From Deltaproteobacteria bacterium (GTDB taxonomy: Bacteria > Bdellovibrionota_C > UBA2361 > J135): DNA of 36,642 bases. Positions within the stretch are counted from its first letter, which is position 1. Each line of letters starts with the position of its first letter. This document shows, one piece after another, positions 7,975 to 16,015 of this stretch. The notes beneath the pieces were generated by a model. It made no database searches and had not been told where the DNA came from. It was given only the letters and a program-made list of their open reading frames with translations. The position numbers and the translations under genes are program-made. The stretch lies in the NCBI GenBank assembly GCA_020635175.1, contig JACKAH010000013.1, forward strand, positions 1 to 36,642. The letters are read 5' to 3'.

Positions 7975-8084
7975 GTCATTGCGAGGGAGCGTAGCGACCG
8001 TGGCAATCTTTTGGCTTCCGTTTAGACGAAGAGATCACCACGTCGATCGCCTTCGCTATCGCTACGGTGACTCCTCGTGATGAC
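7975..8084. repeat. Dispersed palindromic repeat, long copy
   Basis: This starts GTCATTGCGAGGGAGCG, continues to GTGGCAATCT, and after a short spacer returns through AGATCACCACGTCG and GCTACGGTGACTCCTCG to GATGAC. The two halves form an imperfect inverted repeat of about 110 bases. The ends match the element at 4582-4627. Repeats of this TCATTGCGAGG type are widespread in bacteria. It fills most of the gap between 7900 and 8130. Confidence 0.75.
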
Positions 8085-8129
8085 AGGAAGTTTTTTATGA
8101 TTTTGGGGTTAGTTCCATCGTTCCGAGTT

Positions 8130-10148
8130 TTATTTCGTATGCAGTGGCCAGAAGGTTCTTCCTGACTGATCAGTTTGCAATTTCTCGCCTTCGATAATCC
8201 TGCCTAGATGAAAAATTGCTGGACCAAATTCAGGAGACTCTTCAAGTATAGCTTCTAGGAAATGTTTTGCTTGTGAGATATCACCAGCATCAAAGAGCTC
8301 TAATGTCTTTTCAAGCAATCTGTAATATTTTTCTTGATCTGAAAATGCAACGGTATTAACGCCAATCGGTTCTGATTTTCCTTTTACCGCAAATCTTCCA
8401 AGTGGAAATAGGTTTTTAGGTTTGTTTCCAACAAATGCGTTTACACAATCGTCGCTAACGATAAGTGTAGTACCAAATTGCTTGTTTACCCCCTCTAATC
8501 TAGCTGCAGAGTTAACGGAGTCCCCAATCGCTGTATAGTCGATAAATAGCTCTGACCCGATGTTTCCAACAATCGCCTCACCAGTGTGTACACCTATTCG
8601 TAAAAGCAGTTCAGGCGTGCCCTCTGCTCTTCGGACGACGTTTTGTTGTTCGACTCTAATAAGCATCTCAGTTGCTGCTTGTACCGCGAGGTCGGCATGG
8701 TTTTCCATCGCTTCAGGTGCTCCCCAAAATGCCATGATCCCATCGCCAAGATATTTATCTAGTGTTCCCTCTTTTGCAAAGATTACTTCAGCCATGTCGC
8801 GTAAATGAGTTTGAAGTATCTCTAAGACCTCCTCAGGAGGGTATTCCTCACTTAGTGTTGTAAAGCCTGCAACATCAGCAAAAAGGATTGTAATCACCTT
8901 TTTATCCCCACCCATAGCAAATTGGTTTGGGTTTTTTAATACATGTTCAGCAACTCTGGCGGGGAGGTAATGGCATAATTGAGCCTTAGTTAGCAGCCTT
9001 TCATCACGCTCTCTGATGTAGTTTAAGACTAATCCAGAGACATACATTGAGCTTGAAAGAAGCAGTGGTAGAACACCAGGTAAGATGAGATTTTTAGAAA
9101 AGGAGATCAGATAGATTCCTTCCCAAAGAGCTACGCCTATTAGTAGAAAACCGAAACCAAGTATTGGCCTTGAAAACTTTGTAAAACCTAGCCATTGAAA
9201 AAAGATCCAAACTAATAGGCCAAAAGGAATTAGAGGCCCAGAGATAAATTGTTTGATTCTGTTTTTAATTAAGGATGCATAGTGATGAGCATGGATGATT
9301 ACTCCTGGCATCATACCAACGGGAGTTTTATAGACGTCAGTTTGTTGATCGGGAGTTATTGAAACGCTTGGAGTGCTTCCGATAAAGATAACCTTATCTT
9401 TTAGAGACTCCATATATGGTTCAAGCAATGATAAATTGTATGCTTCAAAGTAAGAGATGGTTTGAAACTGCTGCTCCTTTCCAAAGTAAGTAATTGCTCC
9501 ACGTGGCGCTATTTTTGAGTTGCTAGTGGCAAGATAAAGCTCCTCGGCAACAGGTTTGAGCTTGCTTATGTGACTAGAATCATTGTTAAATCCGGCAAAA
9601 AACTTCAAGGCCTGTAGGGTTGAGGCAGCGAACTTAGCAGAGCCTGAGGTCTCACGAATTGCACCATCAACATCAAGAGGTAGGGCAGCATTCGCTGCAC
9701 GCCCAGTTCCATTTGTAAATTGTTCTAGAGGCTCTGTTAGTGCTTTATCGCTATCTTCTGCAGCGAGGACTATCGGTATGTCAGTTAGAGCGTTTTGAAA
9801 ACCAGCATCATCGAGATCTCCGTATCCAGATTCGAGATCGAAGATAAAATCAAAGAAGATTGCTTTTGCTCCTGCGGCTTTTAAATTCTCAACAACCTGT
9901 GCATGCACTGCGCGTGGGTATGGCCAATGTAGTCCATCCATCTCCTCTGCCATGATGTCAAATGAGATATCATCAAGTGCAACAATCACTACATCTTTAG
10001 GTGCCTTCTTGGGAGCTAATTTCTGTGCATGAAGATCAAAAAAGATTCTCTCCATCTCTTGGCCAAATGGAGATGCAGCAATAGCGATTGCGCATACCAC
10101 GGCGCATAGCACTGCAATGCAGGTCTGCTTATAACTTCTAAGACCCAT
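8130..10148 (-). CDS. CHASE2-domain class III adenylate cyclase
   Basis: A 672-aa membrane enzyme that should make cAMP. An N-terminal transmembrane helix (about 10-27) leads to an extracytoplasmic CHASE2 sensor (about 35-295), three transmembrane helices (about 302-322, 328-350, 353-378), then a class III cyclase domain (about 412-600). Metal-binding Asp425 (FADVAGF) and Asp469 (LGDG) are present, as are Asn546 and Arg550 (SVNSAARLE). Lys465 and Asp538 match the residues that select adenine, so ATP is the probable substrate. A short TPR-like tail follows (LLEKTLELFDAGDISQAKHF). It lies 124 bases downstream of the FecR/TPR/barrel gene on the same strand, hinting at co-transcription. No strong ribosome site is seen at this ATG. 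Confidence 0.93.
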   Translation of the reverse strand: MGLRSYKQTCIAVLCAVVCAIAIAASPFGQEMERIFFDLHAQKLAPKKAPKDVVIVALDDISFDIMAEEMDGLHWPYPRAVHAQVVENLKAAGAKAIFFDFIFDLESGYGDLDDAGFQNALTDIPIVLAAEDSDKALTEPLEQFTNGTGRAANAALPLDVDGAIRETSGSAKFAASTLQALKFFAGFNNDSSHISKLKPVAEELYLATSNSKIAPRGAITYFGKEQQFQTISYFEAYNLSLLEPYMESLKDKVIFIGSTPSVSITPDQQTDVYKTPVGMMPGVIIHAHHYASLIKNRIKQFISGPLIPFGLLVWIFFQWLGFTKFSRPILGFGFLLIGVALWEGIYLISFSKNLILPGVLPLLLSSSMYVSGLVLNYIRERDERLLTKAQLCHYLPARVAEHVLKNPNQFAMGGDKKVITILFADVAGFTTLSEEYPPEEVLEILQTHLRDMAEVIFAKEGTLDKYLGDGIMAFWGAPEAMENHADLAVQAATEMLIRVEQQNVVRRAEGTPELLLRIGVHTGEAIVGNIGSELFIDYTAIGDSVNSAARLEGVNKQFGTTLIVSDDCVNAFVGNKPKNLFPLGRFAVKGKSEPIGVNTVAFSDQEKYYRLLEKTLELFDAGDISQAKHFLEAILEESPEFGPAIFHLGRIIEGEKLQTDQSGRTFWPLHTK

Positions 10149-10272
10149 TAGATTGACTACAACTAAATGTTTTCTTCTGGAGCGACCCCTTAGCTATGAG
10201 AATCGGCAAGTAATTGAATTTACATGAGGTTTTCTTTCCTCAGTTGAATAATATCAGGGGGTTATCCGGCTA

Positions 10273-13200
10273 TTAATGATTGTAATACCAGATAAAGTTA
10301 AACCTGATTGTGCGCTCGCCAGCATTTGTCATTGGAGCTCTTAGATCTACTCTAATTCTTTCATCAAATGGGTAACCTTCAATCGATGGTTCAAGGACAT
10401 ATGTTGTAACGTCTCCGCCACGTAGGCCACCACCTTGATCTTCTTGAATATGGAACCAGCCTGCTCTCAATTTATAAGCAAGTCCAAAATCAGAAAAATA
10501 GATTCCAAAAACGTCAACTCCATTTCGAACAGTATCAACTGGAAATTGAAACTTATCGAAGCGATAAGTAATACCTGTTGAGAATTGCGGATCTAAAAGT
10601 GCTTCAACATAAAAGCGAGCACCTTTGGTATCGTTTTTAACTTCTACTAAACTATCTACGCCTTGAAGAGAGAGAGCTTGAGTTTTTTGTTTGTCAATCT
10701 CAGCTTCAGCTCCAACTGCAATCATTGCTTCATCAAAGAAGTGATCAATACCCGCAACGTATGCTTCATAATCAAGGTTGAATAGCTCCTCGTTGGTGAA
10801 TGGCTCAATTAGGGTTAGACGTTGCCAAGGCACACCAGCTATTAAGGTTTGCTGTAAGCGTTCACTTCTATCGCCTGCCATGTTGTTAATCATAGCAGCT
10901 CTTAAGTAAGTATAATCAGCTACTTGCCAGGTAGCACCAAGTGAAGGTCCAACTGAGGTTTTGTTGTTATCTCTTCCATCAGCTCTGATAAATTCTGCTC
11001 GGTCGATGTTTAGACCAGCAGTAATAATCACATCTTTTATCCCGCGATACTGATCAACGACAAAGGCGCTAGAGAAACTAGATTCGGTACCGCTATCGGT
11101 AATTGTTTCAACTTCATTACTTATACTATCGCTAATGCTGGTGATGTCTTCATCGTAGTGACGTGCTCCAATCTGAAAGAAGTGATTATCAAAACGTTGC
11201 CAGAGTGCTGCCTGTGCAATCCAGAACTCATTACCACCATCTGCGCGAAGTGTTGAAGTTGTTGGAAATCCCAATTGGTCAAAATAGCTTTCTGTGTAAG
11301 AGAAGCTATCATCTTTATGATAAGAGAAGTGAACTAAGGCATGACTATCTGGATTTGGGTGATAGTGTAATCCAAGATCTACGTCATATAGATCGATATC
11401 AGAGTTGGTATTGCTCTCTGACGTTGAGGTCTGAGGAGTTGGAACAGGAGGTGGTCCCATCTCGTCATCAGAAGATCCTTCATCTCCCTCAGCTGGTGGC
11501 ATGCCCATGCGAGCTGTCTGATTGAAGCGTTGAAATGAGGAAAAAGTTGGAAAACTAAAGGTAGAGTTTGACGACGAAATTGCACGGTTGTCTGTATCTG
11601 AGATATTTCCATCAACAAATATTTCAAGCTCTGGTGTAACTTGCCATTTAACAAAAGCTCCAAAATTTTTAAGCACAGTTATTGAATCAACTGCGCCGTC
11701 AGAGCTTGAGAATGGAGAATTAAAAGAGAGATCAGATTCAGAGTCGGCATAACTCGGCACTGCCGTGATTGCAAATGCTACAGGAGCATCAAGTTGTGCT
11801 GCAAGTATAGCACCTAAGCTAAAGTTATCCGTGTAGCTTCCATTTTGCTTAAGATATTGATAGTTACCAATTGCAATTGGGTCTACGCCAGCAGAGTCAT
11901 AGATCGAAGAAAATGGTGATAAAGCATCTTCATCAAGCACAACACCTGACCTAGTAGGTGGAGTAAACAGATTGTTAAGTAGTCTTTCTGAGGAGGCTGC
12001 TTGACTATAGCCACGTGGGTCAAATTGTAGTGCAAAGAATTGTCTACGATGCGCTGCTGAGTTTGTTGGATCGTATTCTAGTGCTCGAGCAGCTTCTTGT
12101 GTTGCACTCTGGTCAAAACCGATTTCGTTAAATACCTGAGCAACGTTACTTGTTAAGATACTTTTATCTTGATCAAGCAGGTATTGAGAACGAAATACAG
12201 CTCGGTTGTTATTACGCGAACGTGCCTCTTGTAAACTATAGAAAGCCTTACCTGGTTGATACTGAGCGTGGTAATAGAGCGCTTCGTATAAGTACGGTGT
12301 TGGATCTTTTGGATCTAAACGCTTAGCACGATTAAGAGTCTTCATTACATCGCCTTCGCGACCAAGTTCAAAATATGCCTTAGCCAGGTATGATTGATAT
12401 GAGGAAATCTGAGGGTCTACAATTGTTGCCTCTAAAATAGCCTCAATTGCTTCATCGGTTTTATTATCTTTAAACAGCGCTATACCGAGACCAATTAGGG
12501 CGTCTCCAGAATCGGGGTTTAACTCGAGTGCTTTTTGAAAGTGCTCTATCGCACTACCCTGTTTTTCAGCCCTTAGATCAAGATAGCCCTGCAAAGTTTC
12601 TTTTTGGTCTAATACGTTTGAGCTTTTATCAATTTTACTTAGTAGGTCAGATGATTCTTTAAGATTGTTCATCTCAAGTGCAATTCTAGCTGCAACTACT
12701 AATGCTTCCTCAAAATTAGGAGAGCTCTTAACTGCTTTAAGAGCAGCATCATTTGCTTTCTCAAGTTTAAGGTTTGCTTTCCAAGCAAAGGCGCTTGCAA
12801 TTAATGCAACTGAAGAATTTGGTTCTAGGTTTAGAGCTTGATCGGCATAATCTCTAGCTGCCTTTCTGTCGTTTTCAACTAGTGCAATTAACGAAAGATG
12901 CGCTATTGGCAGAGCCCAGGCGCTATCTTTCTTGGCGGCCTTTTGAAACATCTCTTTAGCTAGGGCATCTCGACCGGAGACGAGATTTAAAAAACCATTA
13001 ATTGATAATGATGCGGCTGATTCTGAAAGCGCACTGACATCGTCGTAAGCTTTTTTCAGATCGTTTGCGTAGTAAGAATCGATCGCTTTTTTGATAGAGC
13101 TTCCCTGATTACCTGCCCTGGCTAAGTCTTTTTTATCCCATAGACCAAAGTAGTTTAAGGTCCAATTTACTGCATTTTCAGGGGTTAAATACTTAAGCTT

Positions 13201-13728
13201 AACCGGTGGTTTGCCTGGCTCAACTTTAGCTAGCTCTCTTGATTGAAGTTCAACTTGACCTAGGTCGTTTGAAACTAAAACTGCACCATCAATAACACCA
13301 ACAGTAGTTGTGCCATCTTCAGTAACCTCCATGTACCATTCGGTTCCGCGAATTGCTGCTGTAGCTGATGGAGTGTTGATCTGAAATGGAGTTTTTTGTT
13401 TTTGACCACGTAGCCAAACACGTCCCCTTTTTAAATCACCAGAAACCTCGCCAGCACTAAAGCCGTTATAGGTAAACTGAGTTTTCTCAGCTACCTTAAG
13501 TAGCATGTGATTGGGCAGTAGGACTGACATTCGTCCATGTTCATCAGTTGCAAGCCTACTTCCTTTGTTAACAGCATCTCCTGCTTTAGCCTCTGATGAC
13601 TTACTTAAGATAGAGATCTTGGCTTCTGTTCGTGATGAAACTACTTTTGCTTGATCCTCTTGAGCTATGACCATCGGTGGTAATAGAATTTGCGCAGAGA
13701 GAGTTATGAATATGATAAGCTTCTTCAT
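10273..13728 (-). CDS. FecR-TPR-beta-barrel outer-membrane protein
   Basis: About 1151 aa from ATG 13728; a GTG three codons earlier is also possible. A signal peptide (MKKLIIFITLSAQILLPPMV, ending VIAQ) is followed by a FecR-like domain (about 30-160; INTPSATAAIRGTEWYMEV is the family's RGT core). A long run of TPR repeats (about 215-600; AIEHFQKALELNPDSGDALI is the clearest unit) leads to a C-terminal region (about 650-1151) of alternating aromatic strands typical of an outer-membrane barrel, with an acidic Pro-rich loop (GDEGSSDDEMGPPPVP). FecR domains normally sense or relay signals in the periplasm. Here one is fused to a barrel rather than paired with a sigma factor. Its same-strand neighbour is a CHASE2 cyclase. 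Confidence 0.88.
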   Translation of the reverse strand: MKKLIIFITLSAQILLPPMVIAQEDQAKVVSSRTEAKISILSKSSEAKAGDAVNKGSRLATDEHGRMSVLLPNHMLLKVAEKTQFTYNGFSAGEVSGDLKRGRVWLRGQKQKTPFQINTPSATAAIRGTEWYMEVTEDGTTTVGVIDGAVLVSNDLGQVELQSRELAKVEPGKPPVKLKYLTPENAVNWTLNYFGLWDKKDLARAGNQGSSIKKAIDSYYANDLKKAYDDVSALSESAASLSINGFLNLVSGRDALAKEMFQKAAKKDSAWALPIAHLSLIALVENDRKAARDYADQALNLEPNSSVALIASAFAWKANLKLEKANDAALKAVKSSPNFEEALVVAARIALEMNNLKESSDLLSKIDKSSNVLDQKETLQGYLDLRAEKQGSAIEHFQKALELNPDSGDALIGLGIALFKDNKTDEAIEAILEATIVDPQISSYQSYLAKAYFELGREGDVMKTLNRAKRLDPKDPTPYLYEALYYHAQYQPGKAFYSLQEARSRNNNRAVFRSQYLLDQDKSILTSNVAQVFNEIGFDQSATQEAARALEYDPTNSAAHRRQFFALQFDPRGYSQAASSERLLNNLFTPPTRSGVVLDEDALSPFSSIYDSAGVDPIAIGNYQYLKQNGSYTDNFSLGAILAAQLDAPVAFAITAVPSYADSESDLSFNSPFSSSDGAVDSITVLKNFGAFVKWQVTPELEIFVDGNISDTDNRAISSSNSTFSFPTFSSFQRFNQTARMGMPPAEGDEGSSDDEMGPPPVPTPQTSTSESNTNSDIDLYDVDLGLHYHPNPDSHALVHFSYHKDDSFSYTESYFDQLGFPTTSTLRADGGNEFWIAQAALWQRFDNHFFQIGARHYDEDITSISDSISNEVETITDSGTESSFSSAFVVDQYRGIKDVIITAGLNIDRAEFIRADGRDNNKTSVGPSLGATWQVADYTYLRAAMINNMAGDRSERLQQTLIAGVPWQRLTLIEPFTNEELFNLDYEAYVAGIDHFFDEAMIAVGAEAEIDKQKTQALSLQGVDSLVEVKNDTKGARFYVEALLDPQFSTGITYRFDKFQFPVDTVRNGVDVFGIYFSDFGLAYKLRAGWFHIQEDQGGGLRGGDVTTYVLEPSIEGYPFDERIRVDLRAPMTNAGERTIRFNFIWYYNH

Positions 13729-13978
13729 CGATTTCACTGTTTGCTATTTGCATTAATCGGGGACCATCCCGGATTTGTTACACCTACTCGTTAGTTGGGA
13801 GCATACAAACACTGGATTAGATTCAATAAAATTGGTGAGATGCATTTAAAGCCTAGCTTAAGAGCTCCTAGTCCATCAGATCTAACACCCTGTTTTTAAA
13901 TGGCTTGATAATTGAAGCAAAGTTTTCCTAAGATGATGGTCCAAATGAACAGTTAACCACTAAAAGGAGATGTTTCAG

Positions 13979-14596
13979 ATGCCTGGGGTAAAGAGAGTAG
14001 ATCACGTAGCGTATGCTGTTGATAAAGGAATGATTGAGAAATGGGCTTGGTTTCATATCGAGGTTGAGGGCGGAAAACTTATTAGCCGCATTGATGATGC
14101 AGCTCCTGATAACCCAGATAGTAGCATGAAGATCTGGGCAATAGATTATGGCTCATTTGGAGTAGCGCTTGTTGAAGGAATTGATCGCAATAAAAAATCT
14201 CAGGTAACAGCTTTTGTTGAAAAGCATGGTGATCACTCAGTACAGCATGTGGCATATGACACCGGTGATCTAGATGAGTTCGTTGAACATCTTAACAAAT
14301 TTGATATCGGTCTGCGTGGAGATATTTTTACACGCCAGGATGGATTTGGAACATTAAAGCAGCTTTTTGCTAAGGGTTATGCTGAAGATGATCCAGCTAC
14401 AGCTTCATTCCCAGAGTATGTAGCTCGCCCGAAAAAGAATGAGGACTTTAGTGATGCTAAAATCACATTTTCTCAAAAAGCAGGCGAGACATTTTACAAT
14501 CAAATTGAAGCTGCACGTGATGCAGGCGATCATTCTTCAATGATCGATTTCAATAAGATTCCGTCTGATTGGAAAGTTCCAGAAGTAAGTGCATAG
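13979..14596 (+). CDS. VOC-family protein resembling an HPPD domain
   Basis: A 205-aa protein. ATG 13979 is preferred because AAGGAG lies 9 bases upstream; the in-frame ATG at 13970 abuts that site. The fold is a vicinal-oxygen-chelate unit. VDHVAYAV carries His9, HSVQHVAYDT carries His90 and SFPEYVAR carries Glu147, matching the 2-His-1-Glu iron site of 4-hydroxyphenylpyruvate dioxygenase and its relatives. GFGTLKQLFAKGY also resembles that family. It is about half the length of true HPPD, so it is a single metal-binding module and its reaction is unknown. It is a lone gene followed by a strong palindromic terminator. Confidence 0.8.
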   Translation: MPGVKRVDHVAYAVDKGMIEKWAWFHIEVEGGKLISRIDDAAPDNPDSSMKIWAIDYGSFGVALVEGIDRNKKSQVTAFVEKHGDHSVQHVAYDTGDLDEFVEHLNKFDIGLRGDIFTRQDGFGTLKQLFAKGYAEDDPATASFPEYVARPKKNEDFSDAKITFSQKAGETFYNQIEAARDAGDHSSMIDFNKIPSDWKVPEVSA

Positions 14597-14602
14597 TTCT
14601 TT

Positions 14603-14626
14603 AAGGGAAGCGCTAGCGCTTCCCTT
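14603..14626. terminator. Palindromic terminator after the VOC gene
   Basis: A perfect 24-base palindrome (AAGGGAAGCGCT and its complement) begins 6 bases after the VOC stop codon and is followed by CATCTCTCTT. It could also serve the convergent gene at 14635. Confidence 0.8.
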
Positions 14627-14634
14627 CATCTCTC

Positions 14635-14976
14635 TTAATTTGGGCAATCGCAGTCTGTGGTCCAAACATTTCCTCGACCAGTTCCAACGATAGTGTAGTA
14701 GCATTCATCCGGCCCGTTATGATGGGATAAATTAATACCATCACCATGCTCGCTCCAGAAGTCATCAGCTAAGCACCCTGAGCTACAGTGCGATTCACAG
14801 ATACTTCCAATTGTAAGGCCAAGACCACTTAGTATCTCTGAAATTGCTCGAGATTTATCGGCAGCGTCACCACAGGTGTAACTAACTTTAGTTTTACCAT
14901 CATATCCTTTTTTACCTTTTGTTCTTGGTTTAGCGTAACAAAAGTTAAGCGCTCCACTTGTGCTCCTCTTTGGCAT
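14635..14976 (-). CDS. Small Cys-rich hypothetical protein
   Basis: A 113-aa frame with about ten Cys, clustered as CESHCSSGC and TDCDCPN, plus several His and Asp (SEHGDGINLSHHNG). It starts with a basic stretch (MPKRSTSG) and has no signal peptide. This is odd for a protein that looks disulfide-rich or metal-binding. The ATG has no clear ribosome site, and a stop lies two codons upstream in frame. The DNA just upstream looks coding in another frame (see 14977-15064), so this may be the 3' part of a longer gene broken by a frameshift. No family is recognised. Confidence 0.5.
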   Translation of the reverse strand: MPKRSTSGALNFCYAKPRTKGKKGYDGKTKVSYTCGDAADKSRAISEILSGLGLTIGSICESHCSSGCLADDFWSEHGDGINLSHHNGPDECYYTIVGTGRGNVWTTDCDCPN

Positions 14977-15064
14977 TGATCAATTTCAGCTTCTACTAGG
15001 TCAAGTTCAGCTAATGCACGGTGTTGTGCATCGCTTAGAGCTTGGCCTTCGCCATCTGCTTCTT
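14977..15064 (-). pseudogene. Possible 5' remnant of a frameshifted gene
   Basis: On the minus strand, one frame after a TAA near 15064 reads ADGEGQALSDAQHRALAELD and then LVEAEIDQCQRGAQVE. This is a plausible helical protein with no ATG of its own. It continues in the +1 frame relative to the Cys-rich gene at 14635. It may be the decayed upstream part of that gene. The evidence is compositional only. Confidence 0.2.
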
Positions 15065-15113
15065 ACAATGGTTACTACTCAAGGAACTATTTGAAATCGC
15101 AATGACGAGCTTT

Positions 15114-15674
15114 TTATTTTATCTGGAGCTCATTCCAAGGTTTCTCTAGTCCCCTTTCAGCTACAAATTTATTTAAAATATCAAAATTGACCTGCTCACT
15201 TGATATTGCGAGCATATTTTTTATGTCGATTAGATGTTTTTGAGAGCCGCCCTCTCGGTAGTATTCCAGTTTGCTTAAAATTACATACTCAGGAGGAGCA
15301 ATCCATAATTTGCTTTGATTGAGATCTATAGCTCTTTTGTTTTCAATCCCCCAATTTTGTAAAGGGTCCTTTCCAATTGGATAAATGTCAGCTTTAAACC
15401 CTGTTTCCATATCTATTATATTGAAGTGTCCCCTAGAGCTTCTTTTAAGTTCTACATTTATAACTTCTTCAGGAGGAACATAGAAACGAGAATTTGGAAA
15501 ACTTCCGATTAGATTTTTAACGTCTGATTGTTTTAACAAAACAACTAGATCTATATCGTGTGTTAGGCGAGGCTCTCCATAAACTATGCTAGCCACACTA
15601 CCAGTAACCATGTATGGGACATTGAGTGAGTTGAGAGTGTCGGTAAAGACTTGGTAAGTTTCAGCTTTGAGCAT
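15114..15674 (-). CDS. MNT-type nucleotidyltransferase-fold protein
   Basis: A 186-aa protein with the polymerase-beta nucleotidyltransferase signature near the N-terminus: YMVTGSVASIVYGEPRLTHD followed by IDLVV. Gly25-Ser26 and Asp40-x-Asp42 form the metal and nucleotide site. The remainder (FKADIYPIGKDPL, APPEYVILSKLEYYREGGSQ, KHLIDIKNML) matches stand-alone nucleotidyltransferases annotated as AbiEii-like or DUF6036-like. Such proteins transfer a nucleotide to RNA or protein, and some act as toxins. The start overlaps the 59-aa gene upstream by 14 bases, which implies translational coupling. Whether this pair is a toxin-antitoxin system is inference. Confidence 0.85.
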   Translation of the reverse strand: MLKAETYQVFTDTLNSLNVPYMVTGSVASIVYGEPRLTHDIDLVVLLKQSDVKNLIGSFPNSRFYVPPEEVINVELKRSSRGHFNIIDMETGFKADIYPIGKDPLQNWGIENKRAIDLNQSKLWIAPPEYVILSKLEYYREGGSQKHLIDIKNMLAISSEQVNFDILNKFVAERGLEKPWNELQIK

Positions 15675-15840
15675 ATAAAAATATGTCTCTTAACTTTACT
15701 TTAATCTCTTGGTCCGAAAGGGTCGGATTTTGTTTTCTAAGTGCAGCTTCTTTAATTTTTCGAGCGAATTGGTAAAGCTCAAAAGCCTGTTCTAAGCGTT
15801 GCTGTGGTGTTAGGCGACGAATTATTTCTATCTGCTCCAT
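15661..15840 (-). CDS. Small helical partner of the nucleotidyltransferase
   Basis: A 59-aa protein from ATG 15840 to a TGA inside the start of the nucleotidyltransferase gene (14-base overlap). The sequence is helical and polar: RRLTPQQRLEQAFELYQFAR, then KIKEAALRKQNPTLSDQEIK. From general knowledge, small proteins of the pattern LTPEERLxxAxEL...R...P.LSxxE are often found directly before nucleotidyltransferases of this type. The conserved pairing and coupled translation suggest a binding partner, possibly an antitoxin. No DNA-binding motif is evident. The 180 bases upstream (15841-16020) contain no gene. Confidence 0.65.
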   Translation of the reverse strand: MEQIEIIRRLTPQQRLEQAFELYQFARKIKEAALRKQNPTLSDQEIKVKLRDIFLYAQS

Positions 15841-15972
15841 GTGCTAAATATCCCATAAAAATAGGAGCAGAGCAAAGTGAAGTGCAAGCACGTTTCTTTT
15901 TTTGTTATTTAATCTAGCTGCACAGTTAGGATTTTGTCTGCAATTTGCCGTATTGCTGAGAGAATATGCGGC

Positions 15973-16015
15973 GGGCGTTGAGTCGTTATTTACCGAATAA
16001 AACAACTCAAAGCCC
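15973..16015. repeat. Hairpin at the left edge of the GC-rich islet
   Basis: GGGC-g-TTGAGT-c-GTTATT pairs with AATAAAAC-a-ACTCAA-a-GCCC, giving an interrupted stem of about 16 pairs. It lies just beyond the 3' end of the DMT gene and could terminate its transcript, although no T tract follows. It contains the 11-bp motif CGTTGAGTCGT, which recurs inverted at 16992-17002. Confidence 0.5.

Noticed and set aside
11121..11663. Small proteins on either strand inside the FecR/TPR/barrel gene
   Set aside because: The long minus-strand frame has clear domain content throughout; the alternatives are compositional.
15973..16015. attC-like site next to the DMT gene
   Set aside because: GTTGAGT and ACTCAA occur in the order opposite to that of attC arms, and the second arm has a mismatch in the core.
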